IMG/VR virus record: IMGVR_UViG_3300022687_000001
Location: 1 to 37,036 of that record
Reading direction: 5' to 3' (one strand)
DNA from: a virus
DNA: 37,036 nt
Below are positions 30,686 through 37,036 of this stretch, piece after piece. Position 1 is the stretch's first letter. Every line of letters begins with the position of its first letter. The position numbers and the translations under genes are program-made. A model generated the notes under the pieces. It worked only from the letters and a program-made list of their open reading frames with translations, searched no databases and was not told the origin of the DNA.

Positions 30686-31882
30686 GCCGACCAGCAGCAA
30701 ATCAACCGCCGCGCTGATCGCCATCACGCAACCCACCACAAGAACTAAGTTCATCACGGTCGCGTGCCTCGCGATCTCGATCGGTGCGCCGTGATACACG
30801 AGAAGGGCATGAGGGATCGTCGACGCGATCAGGGCGGCCGGCAACATCCAGCGCCTATCGCGCCGCCCCACCAGTAGGGCGACACCGGCAAGCCCGACGA
30901 CGGCCGACGTCGTCATCCATATCGACCCTTCGTTCGGCCAGAGCACCGACAGCCACTGGGCGTTCGGGTCGGTGTAGGTGCCGAACGGCTGATCGAACAT
31001 CGCCTCGGCGATCACGTCGTCGTCGGCCACCAGGTAGGCCAACCCCGACAGAGTGAACCCCGGATGGGTTGCCAGGAACCGGGCGTAGGTGGTCGCTCCC
31101 GGCCCGGCCGCCCAGTCCTGGAACGTCTCGTCGCTGTTGAGTTCGCCCTGTAGCGCGAGCCCCTCGGGTGTGGACGTCACGGTCGTATCGACGCTGGGCA
31201 TACCGTGCCGCTCGAACCAGACGAGGTGTCCCGGGTCTCGGGCAATCCGATGCGCCACGTTCGCCGTCACGTTGAACCCTTCGACATATCGATCGTTCTG
31301 CGTCGCCGCGACACCCCACAACGCCACCACAGCCACGGCGACCGCAGTAGCGCGTCGACGCTCGCGCCAGAGCAACACGCCGAGGCAGGCCGCCACAGCG
31401 ACACCGAGTACCGCATGAGCGTCGCGAACGAACACCCACCCGATGAACGCCGCAACAATGACCGACCCGGGCAACGCCCGCCAGCGGACCACCACCGCCA
31501 GCAGTAGCGCCGTCATCGAGATCGCTAGAGACTCACTCAGCATCACCCCGTCCCAGACGGTCACTCGAGGCGTCACGCCAAGAGCGAGCACGACGCCGGC
31601 GACGCCAACCCTGACGCGCCGGTCCGTGACGGTGGATGCTACAGCGGCCGCGAGCACCACGAACGCGATGGCCGAGATCGCCACCTGGAGGAACATCACC
31701 ACACCGTTCGGGAGGGTGCGAACGACTGGGTACACCCAGAGCCGCGGAGCGTCACCGACCAGGCTGATCCGCTCATAACTGGCGCTGTCGTTCACCTCGA
31801 CCGGCGACCAACCGACGATCAGTGCCAGGCGCACCGCCAAGTAGCCCGCCGCCACGACTGCCCATGTCTTGAGATCCCGCAT
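30545..31882 (-). CDS. Polytopic membrane protein, GT-C-glycosyltransferase-like moron
   Basis: 445 aa from ATG 31882, predicted to be leaderless. About ten hydrophobic segments are spread over residues 5-390. NDSASYERI in the first loop (residues about 30-38) resembles the acidic loop motif of GT-C glycosyltransferases, and MLSESLAISMTALLLA resembles their SESL-type helix. A luminal loop of about 110 residues follows the fourth hairpin. GT-C enzymes use lipid-linked sugars to glycosylate surface polymers, so this protein could alter the lysogen's envelope and block superinfection. It lies against the late operon between the tail and lysis genes with its own promoter, the definition of a moron. 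The last about 47 codons overlap the propeller gene and may be read-through. Confidence 0.6.
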   Translation of the reverse strand: MRDLKTWAVVAAGYLAVRLALIVGWSPVEVNDSASYERISLVGDAPRLWVYPVVRTLPNGVVMFLQVAISAIAFVVLAAAVASTVTDRRVRVGVAGVVLALGVTPRVTVWDGVMLSESLAISMTALLLAVVVRWRALPGSVIVAAFIGWVFVRDAHAVLGVAVAACLGVLLWRERRRATAVAVAVVALWGVAATQNDRYVEGFNVTANVAHRIARDPGHLVWFERHGMPSVDTTVTSTPEGLALQGELNSDETFQDWAAGPGATTYARFLATHPGFTLSGLAYLVADDDVIAEAMFDQPFGTYTDPNAQWLSVLWPNEGSIWMTTSAVVGLAGVALLVGRRDRRWMLPAALIASTIPHALLVYHGAPIEIARHATVMNLVLVVGCVMAISAAVDLLLVGSADLESGHAARALGDEMSRVDHGEAVDGRQVSRVLDRADRGRCGRV

Positions 31883-31889
31883 AACCCCC

Positions 31890-31918
31890 ACTATGACCAC
31901 GCACCGCGCGCGGGTCAA
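31890..31918 (-). promoter_or_regulatory. Dedicated promoter of the GT-C-like moron
   Basis: Read on the minus strand, TTGACC (31918-31913) and CATAGT (31895-31890) are separated by 17 bp. Seven bases separate the -10 from the ATG at 31882, so the transcript would start at or beside the start codon. The same 7-base spacing occurs at the Cro-like gene. Confidence 0.6.
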
Positions 31919-31938
31919 CTGATTAAGCGAGGTGCAGT

Positions 31939-32055
31939 GTGCGTCACCTTCACGCCCGTCGCCCGTTCTGGGCTGCGTTCGGGTTCACGGTCGGCTACCA
32001 GATCGTGCCCGTGTTCGTCGTGTACTGGCCGGTCGTCGGCTGGCGACTCCGCTGA
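31939..32055 (+). CDS. 38-aa membrane protein before the endolysin
   Basis: GTG 31939 with a GAGGTG upstream opens a 38-codon frame encoding a basic N-terminus (MRHLHARRPFW) and one hydrophobic helix (AAFGFTVGYQIVPVFVVYWPVVGW). AAAGGAG for the endolysin follows its stop. A second holin or pinholin-type protein, or an anti-holin, is possible. The size is below most annotation limits. Confidence 0.45.
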   Translation: MRHLHARRPFWAAFGFTVGYQIVPVFVVYWPVVGWRLR

Positions 32056-32068
32056 AAGGAGCACCCGA

Positions 32069-32845
32069 ATGCCCGTAGACGAGTCGCGCCCCACGTCGAT
32101 CCCCGGCGTCGCAACGTTCCACCCTCGCGAAGCCTGGCAGGACCCGAACCTCCCCGTCACTGGCCCGTCGCCGACGATGGAGCAATGGGACACGTTCCCG
32201 CTGCACTACACGGCGGCCGATGATCTGATCGACGGTGACCCCGGCGAACACGCCGAAGACCTCCCCGCCTACCTGCGCGCCATCCAACGCGACTACAAGC
32301 TGAACCGGGGCTACTCGGTCGGCTACGGGTTCGCGGTCGACTGGCGCGGCGGCGTGTGGGAGCTGCGCGGCTACGACATCAAGAACGCCGCCAACCGGTA
32401 CTGGAACCATCGCACCGGCCCCGTGCTGTGCCTGGTCGACGGTGCCGACCCGCTCACCGACGAAGCGCTGTGGTCCGTCCGTGCGCTCTACCGGGAAGCG
32501 AACCGGCGCACCGGCCGGACCCTCGACCTCGCAGGTCACCGCGACATCGGCGCGACCGCCTGCCCCGGTGACGGCATCTACCGCCAGATCACTGACGGGC
32601 TGGTCACCCCGCTGACCGACGCCGAACTGAACCCGACACCCGAACCACCCGAACGAGAGGACGACATGGCTCGCCCCGTCATCATCATCGACGGCTACCT
32701 CGACCAGTTCGAGCTCTACCCGATCGGCAACGTCGAACAGCGCCGCAAGGCCGGCATCCCCGACACGCAACAGCCGATCCCCGCCAAAGTCGACCCGGCC
32801 GCCGTCGAGCAACACCTCACGTACCGGCTCACACCGAAAGAGTGA
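32069..32845 (+). CDS. Endolysin, N-acetylmuramoyl-L-alanine amidase
   Basis: 258 aa from ATG 32069 with AAAGGAG 8 bases upstream. The Amidase_2/PGRP fold is shown by LHYTAAD (zinc ligand His46), GYSVGYGFAVDWRGGVWELRG (81-101) and AGHRDIGATACPG (His157, Cys165). It cleaves the amide between muramic acid and the peptide stem at lysis. The C-terminal 50 residues form a small extra domain after a Pro/Glu linker (PTPEPPEREDDMARPVIIID), perhaps a wall-binding unit. No signal peptide, so release depends on a holin. Confidence 0.85.
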   Translation: MPVDESRPTSIPGVATFHPREAWQDPNLPVTGPSPTMEQWDTFPLHYTAADDLIDGDPGEHAEDLPAYLRAIQRDYKLNRGYSVGYGFAVDWRGGVWELRGYDIKNAANRYWNHRTGPVLCLVDGADPLTDEALWSVRALYREANRRTGRTLDLAGHRDIGATACPGDGIYRQITDGLVTPLTDAELNPTPEPPEREDDMARPVIIIDGYLDQFELYPIGNVEQRRKAGIPDTQQPIPAKVDPAAVEQHLTYRLTPKE

Positions 32846-32848
32846 CCC

Positions 32849-33178
32849 ATGTTGTCGGCTGTGAATGGGTGGACGATCACCGAGTGGACCGGGGCGATCA
32901 TCGGGATCATCACCGCCACCGGACTGACGTGGCGGAAAGTGGTGGTGCCGGTGCGCGGGTTCGTGCGTGGGTTCAAAGCGTGGATGTCCCGCATCGAAGC
33001 GGCGACCCTCTGGACCGAACAGCAGATGAAACCCAACGGGGGCGCGTCGGTCGTCGACAAGGTCGACCGATTGCAACGAGACGTCGAGATGCTGCTCCGA
33101 CATGACGCCGAACGCGACCGTCACGGGATGCGTTACGGCGACGACAAGACCGACAACCAGGGAGGAACCCCCACATGA
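32849..33178 (+). CDS. Single-span protein with coiled coil (lysis cassette)
   Basis: 109 aa. A hydrophobic helix at residues 13-32 (WTGAIIGIITATGLTWRKVV) is followed by a basic region and a coiled coil (VDKVDRLQRDVEMLLRHDAE), the shape of actinophage proteins encoded next to holins (DUF2746-like). Coupled to the holin by an ATGA overlap. It may be a second lysis protein or a holin regulator. Confidence 0.55.
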   Translation: MLSAVNGWTITEWTGAIIGIITATGLTWRKVVVPVRGFVRGFKAWMSRIEAATLWTEQQMKPNGGASVVDKVDRLQRDVEMLLRHDAERDRHGMRYGDDKTDNQGGTPT

Positions 33179-33333
33179 ATGTCACCAAGTACAGCAAAGC
33201 CATCGTTGCCGTGTGTGGCGCGTTGAGTGTCGCTGTCACCGACAACGTGCTCGACGTGAACGACGGCATCACGATCGGACTCGCGTTGCTCGCCGCGCTC
33301 GGCGTGTACGCAGTCCCGAACACCGACGCCTGA
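33175..33333 (+). CDS. Holin
   Basis: 52 aa from ATG 33175 with GGAGG upstream. Two hydrophobic helices (KAIVAVCGALSVAVTDN and ITIGLALLAALGVYAVPN) are separated by an Asp-rich turn. The ending in YAVPN matches a well-known actinophage holin pattern. It makes membrane lesions that release the amidase. Confidence 0.75.
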   Translation: MNVTKYSKAIVAVCGALSVAVTDNVLDVNDGITIGLALLAALGVYAVPNTDA

Positions 33334-33553
33334 CCGACACAGTTCACCCGGTGTAGCAGCCGGGGAACCCGGAAAGCCCGAGACGATCCCCCGTCACGCT
33401 TCGACGTGTGTTTCGGCGCAGGTCATCGACCTGTCGGAGGCCCGCCCGCGAGGGAGTGGGTGTTGCACCACCGGGTTGCGCGCAGGGACTACGGCGGGGG
33501 CTGATCACCCCCGCCGCCTGCGTTCCATCGCCACACGACCAGGGAGGGACCAC
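33334..33553 (+). ncRNA. Noncoding hairpin array, candidate structured RNA
   Basis: The 220 bases between the holin and the next gene contain no open frame of note but at least four perfect hairpins in a row: CCGGG-GAA-CCCGG (33360-33372), CACG-CTTCGA-CGTG (33395-33408), CAGGTC-ATC-GACCTG (33419-33433) and CGGCGGGGG-CTGATCA-CCCCCGCCG (33492-33516). The last is enclosed by CGCAGG/CCTGCG (33481-33486 and 33517-33522). The order suggests a folded RNA or a DNA site with cruciform potential, not a single terminator. No known riboswitch or phage RNA class is recognised. Confidence 0.45.
33492..33516 (+). terminator. GC hairpin ending the lysis cassette
   Basis: CGGCGGGGG pairs with CCCCCGCCG over 9 bp around a 7-base loop, within an outer 6-bp stem. 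No U tract. It is the strongest stem in the noncoding array and probably stops or slows late transcription before the next gene, whose GGAGGGA ribosome-binding site follows. Confidence 0.55.
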
Positions 33554-33826
33554 ATGGCGAAATCATCCATCCTCGACACTGCGATCGAACAGACCCCGGC
33601 ACGACAAAACCCGGTCGGGCTCAAACTCGACCGGGTACTCGTCGCACTCACCGACTGCGACGACTTCGACCGGCTCCTCGACATGCTCAGGACGCCGGCC
33701 GACCAGTGGGGCCACCGACAGATGGCCGGCATCATCCGGCACGTCTGCGACCAGTTGGGCACCGAACACGAACAGTTGACCGATGGCGACGTATCCAGGT
33801 GGCGAGACCGTCAGGCCGACCGGTGA
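33554..33826 (+). CDS. Hypothetical helical protein (90 aa)
   Basis: ATG 33554 with GGGAGGGA upstream. Residues 20-75 are helical (KLDRVLVALTDCDDFDRLLDMLRTPADQWGHRQMAGIIRHV), with a Cys at position 33 and a charged end. It resembles small actinophage proteins that precede metallophosphoesterase genes but carries no known motif. GTGA overlap with the next gene. Confidence 0.5.
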   Translation: MAKSSILDTAIEQTPARQNPVGLKLDRVLVALTDCDDFDRLLDMLRTPADQWGHRQMAGIIRHVCDQLGTEHEQLTDGDVSRWRDRQADR

Positions 33827-35049
33827 GCGTGCTCGACGAAGCGTTGACCGCGAACAGCCCCGCACCCCGGCAGGCGTCACGCATCCACGACCACCCCAAA
33901 GGCTGGGAACCCGGCGTCACCTGGGACCCGACCAAAGCCACCGGCAGCATCACCGCCACCCTCGGCGACGAACCCACATCAGGCATCTGGGCAGAACTGA
34001 TCGCCGACTGGGGACTCGACCCCAACTATGTCGGCATCGTCGACGGCTCGGTGCAGGTTCGTGGCTGGGACGCGGCAATCGGCAACGGCGAAGTGCGTCG
34101 GATGCGCTACTACAAAGCCACCCTGACCGCCCTGTCGCACGCCCACGACCGCGCCGACGTGGACGCCCTATGCGCCGAAATCAAGCGTCGTAAGCCGGTC
34201 AAGCCGCCCACCACGACGGACACGAACCGTGCCCTGATCGTGGCCCTGTCCGACTTCCAGGTCGGCAAAGGCGAAGGTGACGGCAGCGAAGGCACCGTGC
34301 AACGAATCCTCGACAGCCTCGACGCCCTGGTCGCCCACATCAAGACGCTCCGCAAAGCCGGACGCCCGGTCGACACCGTGTATTTGTGCGGCCTCGGTGA
34401 CCTCGTCGAACAGTGCGCCGGTCACTACGCCATGCAAGCGTTCCAGGTCGACCTCGACCGACGCCAACAGATGCGCGTTGTTCGTCGGCTGCTCACAAAG
34501 TACGTCGATGCGTTGTTGCCGCTGGTTGACCGGATCGTCTGTGTAGCGGTCCCCGGCAACCACGGCGAGAACCGCAACAGCGCCGGCAAGGCGTTCACGA
34601 CATTCGAGGACAACGACGACCTGGCCGTGTTCGACGGCATCGCCGAAGCGTTCGCCGCGAACCCCGACCGGTATGAGCGGGTGTCAGTGATGACGGCCCG
34701 CACACTGTCGACCACGTTCGACGCTGCCGGCGTTGTCATCGGTCTGGCGCACATGCACCAAGGCCGCAAGGGTGGCAGCATCCAACAGCGGGTGATGAAC
34801 TGGTGGGCCGGTCATGCGCTGGGTCGTGGAGAGGTTCACGACGCCGACATTCTCGTCACCGGCCACTACCACCATCTCGTCATCGACGAGTCGTGTGGCC
34901 GAACGTGGTTCCAGTGTCCAGCTCAAGATCCCGGGTCGGCATGGTTCACGGAGGCGACCGGCCAGCATTCCCCTACGGGGTTGTTGGCGTTCTGTGTGTC
35001 CGACGAGCACTACGGCGCTCGCAAGTGGGGGGACATGGTGATCCTGTGA
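33823..35049 (+). CDS. Metallophosphoesterase (calcineurin-like)
   Basis: 408 aa from GTG 33823. The four metal-site blocks are present in order: LSDFQVG with Asp144, LGDL with Asp193, PGNHGEN (244-250), and GHYHH (347-351), with LAH at 308-310. The N-terminal 130 residues are a separate helical/beta domain including TWDPTKATGSITATLGDEP. Family members hydrolyse phosphomono- or diesters, including DNA and cyclic nucleotides. The insert between blocks 2 and 3 (QVDLDRRQQMRVVRRLLTKY) resembles that of phage members with possible DNA-repair or nucleotide-signal roles. Substrate unknown. Confidence 0.75.
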   Translation: MSVLDEALTANSPAPRQASRIHDHPKGWEPGVTWDPTKATGSITATLGDEPTSGIWAELIADWGLDPNYVGIVDGSVQVRGWDAAIGNGEVRRMRYYKATLTALSHAHDRADVDALCAEIKRRKPVKPPTTTDTNRALIVALSDFQVGKGEGDGSEGTVQRILDSLDALVAHIKTLRKAGRPVDTVYLCGLGDLVEQCAGHYAMQAFQVDLDRRQQMRVVRRLLTKYVDALLPLVDRIVCVAVPGNHGENRNSAGKAFTTFEDNDDLAVFDGIAEAFAANPDRYERVSVMTARTLSTTFDAAGVVIGLAHMHQGRKGGSIQQRVMNWWAGHALGRGEVHDADILVTGHYHHLVIDESCGRTWFQCPAQDPGSAWFTEATGQHSPTGLLAFCVSDEHYGARKWGDMVIL

Positions 35050-35204
35050 GCGGCTACGTACACGACGACACCGACCCGCTCGACCTGTGCGAGCTGCAAG
35101 CGTTCCACCGCAGCGAGGAATACGGCGTGGATGGCTGGCAGGTCGTCCTACACGTCCCGGACGAGGCGGTGGCGGCGGTGCTCGACCGATGGGGGCCGAA
35201 GTGA
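35046..35204 (+). CDS. Hypothetical protein (52 aa)
   Basis: GTG 35046, overlapping the metallophosphoesterase stop (GTGA). Acidic N-terminus (HDDTDPLDLCELQAFHRSEEYG), then a beta-type end. One Cys. No family recognised; coupled to its neighbours. Confidence 0.45.
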   Translation: MSGYVHDDTDPLDLCELQAFHRSEEYGVDGWQVVLHVPDEAVAAVLDRWGPK

Positions 35205-35377
35205 AACTCGCACCCGGCGCATACCAGATCATCACAGGGCGACGCCTGACCGCCGACCAGGCCGCCGATGGCGTGTTCCCCGACGACGCGTCGGTGGTGC
35301 TCGTCAAGTCCGAAGTCCTCGGCCGGCGTCAGGTGCGATACACGTACCTACTCGACTACGTGGAGGTCGAGACGTGA
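35201..35377 (+). CDS. Hypothetical protein (58 aa)
   Basis: GTG 35201 (GTGA overlap), with GGGGG at 35191; ATG 35189 is an alternative. Reads as a small beta-rich protein (AYQIITGRRLTADQAADGVF, then LVKSEVLGRRQVRYTYLLDYVEVE). No known motif. Confidence 0.45.
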   Translation: MKLAPGAYQIITGRRLTADQAADGVFPDDASVVLVKSEVLGRRQVRYTYLLDYVEVET

Positions 35378-35589
35378 GCACCCCAGCCCACTACATCCTC
35401 GAGCCACGCCCGCCCCGCAACATCGGCCGGCTTGTCATCGCTGCCGGCTGTGTCTACGAACTGGTGGCGTTGTGGTCGCCGCTGCCGACGATCACCGAGG
35501 TTGTCAAGTCGACGCACCGTCACCCGCGCCTCAAGGTGCTCGCCTGGATCTGGGGCGGTGTTTGGGCCGCCCATTTTTTTGAGGCGTAG
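35374..35589 (+). CDS. Small protein with hydrophobic segments (71 aa)
   Basis: GTG 35374 (GTGA overlap) to TAG 35589. Two moderately hydrophobic stretches (GRLVIAAGCVYELVALWSPL and VLAWIWGGVWAAHFF) suggest membrane association. The last codons overlap a U-tract terminator. Function unknown. Confidence 0.45.
   Translation: MSTPAHYILEPRPPRNIGRLVIAAGCVYELVALWSPLPTITEVVKSTHRHPRLKVLAWIWGGVWAAHFFEA
35553..35580 (+). terminator. Rho-independent terminator inside the last gene's 3' end
   Basis: GGGCGG (35553-35558) pairs with CCGCCC (35567-35572), followed by A and seven T residues (35574-35580). It is the only hairpin plus U-tract terminator I found. It faces rightward and lies within the final codons of the gene, before the convergent integrase gene. 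Confidence 0.65.
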
Positions 35590-35651
35590 GCGCGCCAGAA
35601 GCGAAACGGTCGTTCCGTTATTCCGTTTGTTTCGGATAGGTCGCCTACGCC
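35583..35651. terminator. Long-range inverted repeat between convergent transcripts
   Basis: GGCGTAGGCG (35583-35592) and CGCCTACGCC (35642-35651) are an exact 10-bp inverted repeat with a 49-base AT-richer loop that itself contains GAAACGG and CCGTTTG. Both the rightward transcript and int end here, so a bidirectional terminator is likely. The rest of 35590-35726 shows nothing else. Confidence 0.45.
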
Positions 35652-35726
35652 CAGACATAGCCACCACCTACCCGGTGGCGTAGATCGCAGCGCACCCCTC
35701 CCACTGGCGCTGCCGCAACGCCCCCG

Positions 35727-36860
35727 TCACTCGGCCTCGGTCGACGTGGCGGGGGCGTTCTGCGTTCTCAAAGCACCGAACCGGCGCATCGCCTCACGCG
35801 CCCGCTCGATCCCAGCGTCCGAATCATGCACGTAAATGTTCATGGTGGTCGACGCGTCGGCATGCCCAAGCAACCGCTGCACCGTAGGCACCGGCACATC
35901 GTTCGCGATCAACCACGACGCGAACCAATGCCGCAACGCGTGCGGGTTCACACCCTTCGCCCCGAGCGCCTCCCGATGCCGACCCCACAACAACGACACC
36001 CAACCGGGCCGGCGCGGTGTCTGCCCCAACGAATCGGACCGCATGTCAGGGAACACCCACGGCGAGACGATCCCGTGCCGGCGCTGCCACCGCTGCTGCT
36101 GGTCGAGGATCTCGTCGGCCTCCGCAGGAAGCACGTCGATCGTGCGCGCCCGCCGACCTTTCGTGTCTTTCACCGCCACGCCGCCTGACACCTCGACAAC
36201 CGAGTGGCGCACATGAATGACACCATCCGACCAGTCGGCCCATCGCAACCCGACAACCTCGCCGCGTCGGGTGCCGGTGAAGATCAACAGTTTGACGGCG
36301 CGCGCCCATTCCTTGTCGGTCGGGAGACGCTCGAGGACGCCGGTTGGGACGTCGGTGTCGGGTGCTTCGACGTCGTGGCGCACCATCGACGGGGGAGAGT
36401 CGAGCTCGGTGGCGATCGTGGGCAGGCCGCGCTTCTTGTATCCGAACCGGCAGACCGCCCGCAACACCCGGCGTACATGGTGGATGTTGTTCGGTGTCTG
36501 CCCGTCGTCGAGTAGATCGGACCACCAGGCGTCGAGGTGTTTGCCGTCGACCTCGGTCGCCGGCAGGTGTCCGAGTCGGGCTTTGATGTTGTGGACGTGG
36601 CGGCGGTAGGCGATCAGGGTTGACGGCGATTTCTGCCGTTCTTGGATCGCTAGCCAGTCGTCGCACAGGGCGGCGAATGATGCGGTGTAGGTCTGGCGTT
36701 CGGCGAGTCGGTCGGCGAGTTCGGTTTCGACTTTGGCGGCTTGGCGTTTGGCGGCGCGTTCACCGTTGGCGCGGAACGACTTGGATACCTGTTTGCCGGT
36801 GGTGTCGTCGTAGAGCCTGACGCGCCATCGGTCGCCGCCGAGGTGTTGGAGTGATGCCAT
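35727..36860 (-). CDS. int: Tyrosine-family integrase
   Basis: 377 aa from ATG 36860 with GAGAGG 7 bases upstream; a longer reading to 36911 lacks such a site. The N-terminus has an arm-binding-like beta segment (GDRWRVRLYDDTTGKQVSKSF) and a SAM-like core-binding domain (about 60-140). The catalytic residues are Arg198 in TGTRRGE, His307 and Arg310 in HALRH, His333 in LLGHAD and the nucleophile Tyr343 in NIYVH. All five are intact. It recombines attP with the host tRNA-Met gene and, with a directionality factor, reverses this. It lies next to attP and is transcribed away from it. Confidence 0.92.
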   Translation of the reverse strand: MASLQHLGGDRWRVRLYDDTTGKQVSKSFRANGERAAKRQAAKVETELADRLAERQTYTASFAALCDDWLAIQERQKSPSTLIAYRRHVHNIKARLGHLPATEVDGKHLDAWWSDLLDDGQTPNNIHHVRRVLRAVCRFGYKKRGLPTIATELDSPPSMVRHDVEAPDTDVPTGVLERLPTDKEWARAVKLLIFTGTRRGEVVGLRWADWSDGVIHVRHSVVEVSGGVAVKDTKGRRARTIDVLPAEADEILDQQQRWQRRHGIVSPWVFPDMRSDSLGQTPRRPGWVSLLWGRHREALGAKGVNPHALRHWFASWLIANDVPVPTVQRLLGHADASTTMNIYVHDSDAGIERAREAMRRFGALRTQNAPATSTEAE

Positions 36861-36937
36861 GCTGTACCTCTCTACGGGGAGCTTACTAGACACACGACGT
36901 GGCATCCGCACACGCTGCTAGTAGGTTACCGCAGGTA
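36861..36937. promoter_or_regulatory. Left arm of attP and int leader
   Basis: The stretch between the int start and the tRNA fragment holds the ribosome-binding site of int (GAGAGG at about 36868-36873), one CTAGAC hexamer (36886-36891; others at 46-51 and 294-299) and one copy of the 11-bp repeat. After integration this segment lies upstream of the reconstituted tRNA 5' half, so it may also have to provide the tRNA promoter. Confidence 0.45.
36897..36907 (+). repeat. 11-bp direct repeat flanking attP (copy 1), possible integrase arm site
   Basis: ACGTGGCATCC occurs at 36897-36907 and again at 157-167. In the circle the two copies lie on opposite sides of the tRNA fragment, about 30 bp before and 111 bp after it. 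Arm-type sites for tyrosine integrases are short direct repeats on both sides of the core, which fits. The role is inferred. Confidence 0.4.
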
Positions 36938-37036
36938 CGGGGCGGTAGCTCAGTGGTCAGAGCAAGGGACTCATAATCCCTTCTAGACCTGACGCATGAT
37001 GACGAACAGGGGACGGATAGCGCTGTGACCTGGGGA
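36938..37036. repeat. 99-bp exact terminal repeat, right copy
   Basis: Second copy of bases 1-99, identical at every position I compared. It lies 77 bp upstream of the integrase start codon, so in the circle the tRNA fragment sits directly beside int, the usual place for attP. Confidence 0.9.

Noticed and set aside
33334-33480. Known riboswitch (cobalamin, c-di-AMP or similar)
   Set aside because: The hairpins do not match the conserved boxes I know for those classes and the downstream gene is not a plausible target.

Overview
The window is a complete temperate phage genome (Caudoviricetes, siphovirus-type gene order) of an actinobacterial host. The first 99 bases are repeated exactly as the last 99 bases (1-99 = 36938-37036). 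This fits a circular assembly read past its closure point, so the real molecule is probably a 36,937-bp circle. The high GC content, many GTG starts, ATGA/GTGA overlaps, apparently leaderless promoters, an actinophage-type holin and a tyrosine integrase beside a tRNA fragment all suggest a high-GC actinobacterium. I cannot name the genus. Function calls rest on motifs I can read by eye; no database search was run.

Layout: (1) 1-371 joined across the closure to 36861-37036 is the attP region, with the 5' half of a tRNA-Met(CAU) gene, a short direct repeat on both sides and a strong hairpin. (2) 412-1341 is the immunity switch: a leftward repressor-like HTH gene and a rightward Cro-like HTH gene around an AT-richer operator segment with GAATGTC sites. 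(3) 1338-14018 is one long rightward early operon of tightly overlapping genes: a GIY-YIG nuclease, a possible excisionase, many small zinc-ribbon and membrane proteins, a truncated Mom-like protein, a RecB/Cas4-type exonuclease, an SSB-like protein, a Holliday-junction-resolvase-like nuclease, a DNA methyltransferase, a primase-polymerase/helicase and a deoxyribosyltransferase-like protein. The 3' end of the primase-helicase gene carries a perfect DnaA box next to nine GGAACC repeats and is a candidate origin. (4) 14057-15393 holds a DUF3102-like regulator, a hairpin, a promoter, an HNH endonuclease and a noncoding segment with a second perfect DnaA box and two compact hairpins. (5) 15394-30685 is the late operon: terminase small and large subunits, portal, HK97 prohead protease and capsid, connectors, two related tail-tube proteins separated by a homing-type HNH gene, tape measure, tail hub and fibre proteins ending in an LVIVD beta-propeller. 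(6) 30545-31918 is a reverse-strand moron, a polytopic GT-C-like membrane protein with its own promoter. (7) 31939-33333 is the lysis cassette. (8) 33334-33553 is a noncoding array of hairpins. (9) 33554-35589 contains a metallophosphoesterase and small genes closed by a U-tract terminator. (10) 35727-36860 is the leftward integrase.

Together the genes describe a lysogenic siphovirus that probably replicates from an internal origin with its own primase-helicase. The points most worth following are: gene-boundary repeats at 12.0-14.0 kb, where three neighbouring gene pairs share the same stop/start junction; the DnaA box plus two-frame iteron array; the unusual attP carrying the 5' rather than the 3' half of a tRNA; the hairpin array after the holin; the GT-C moron; and the duplicated tail tube.
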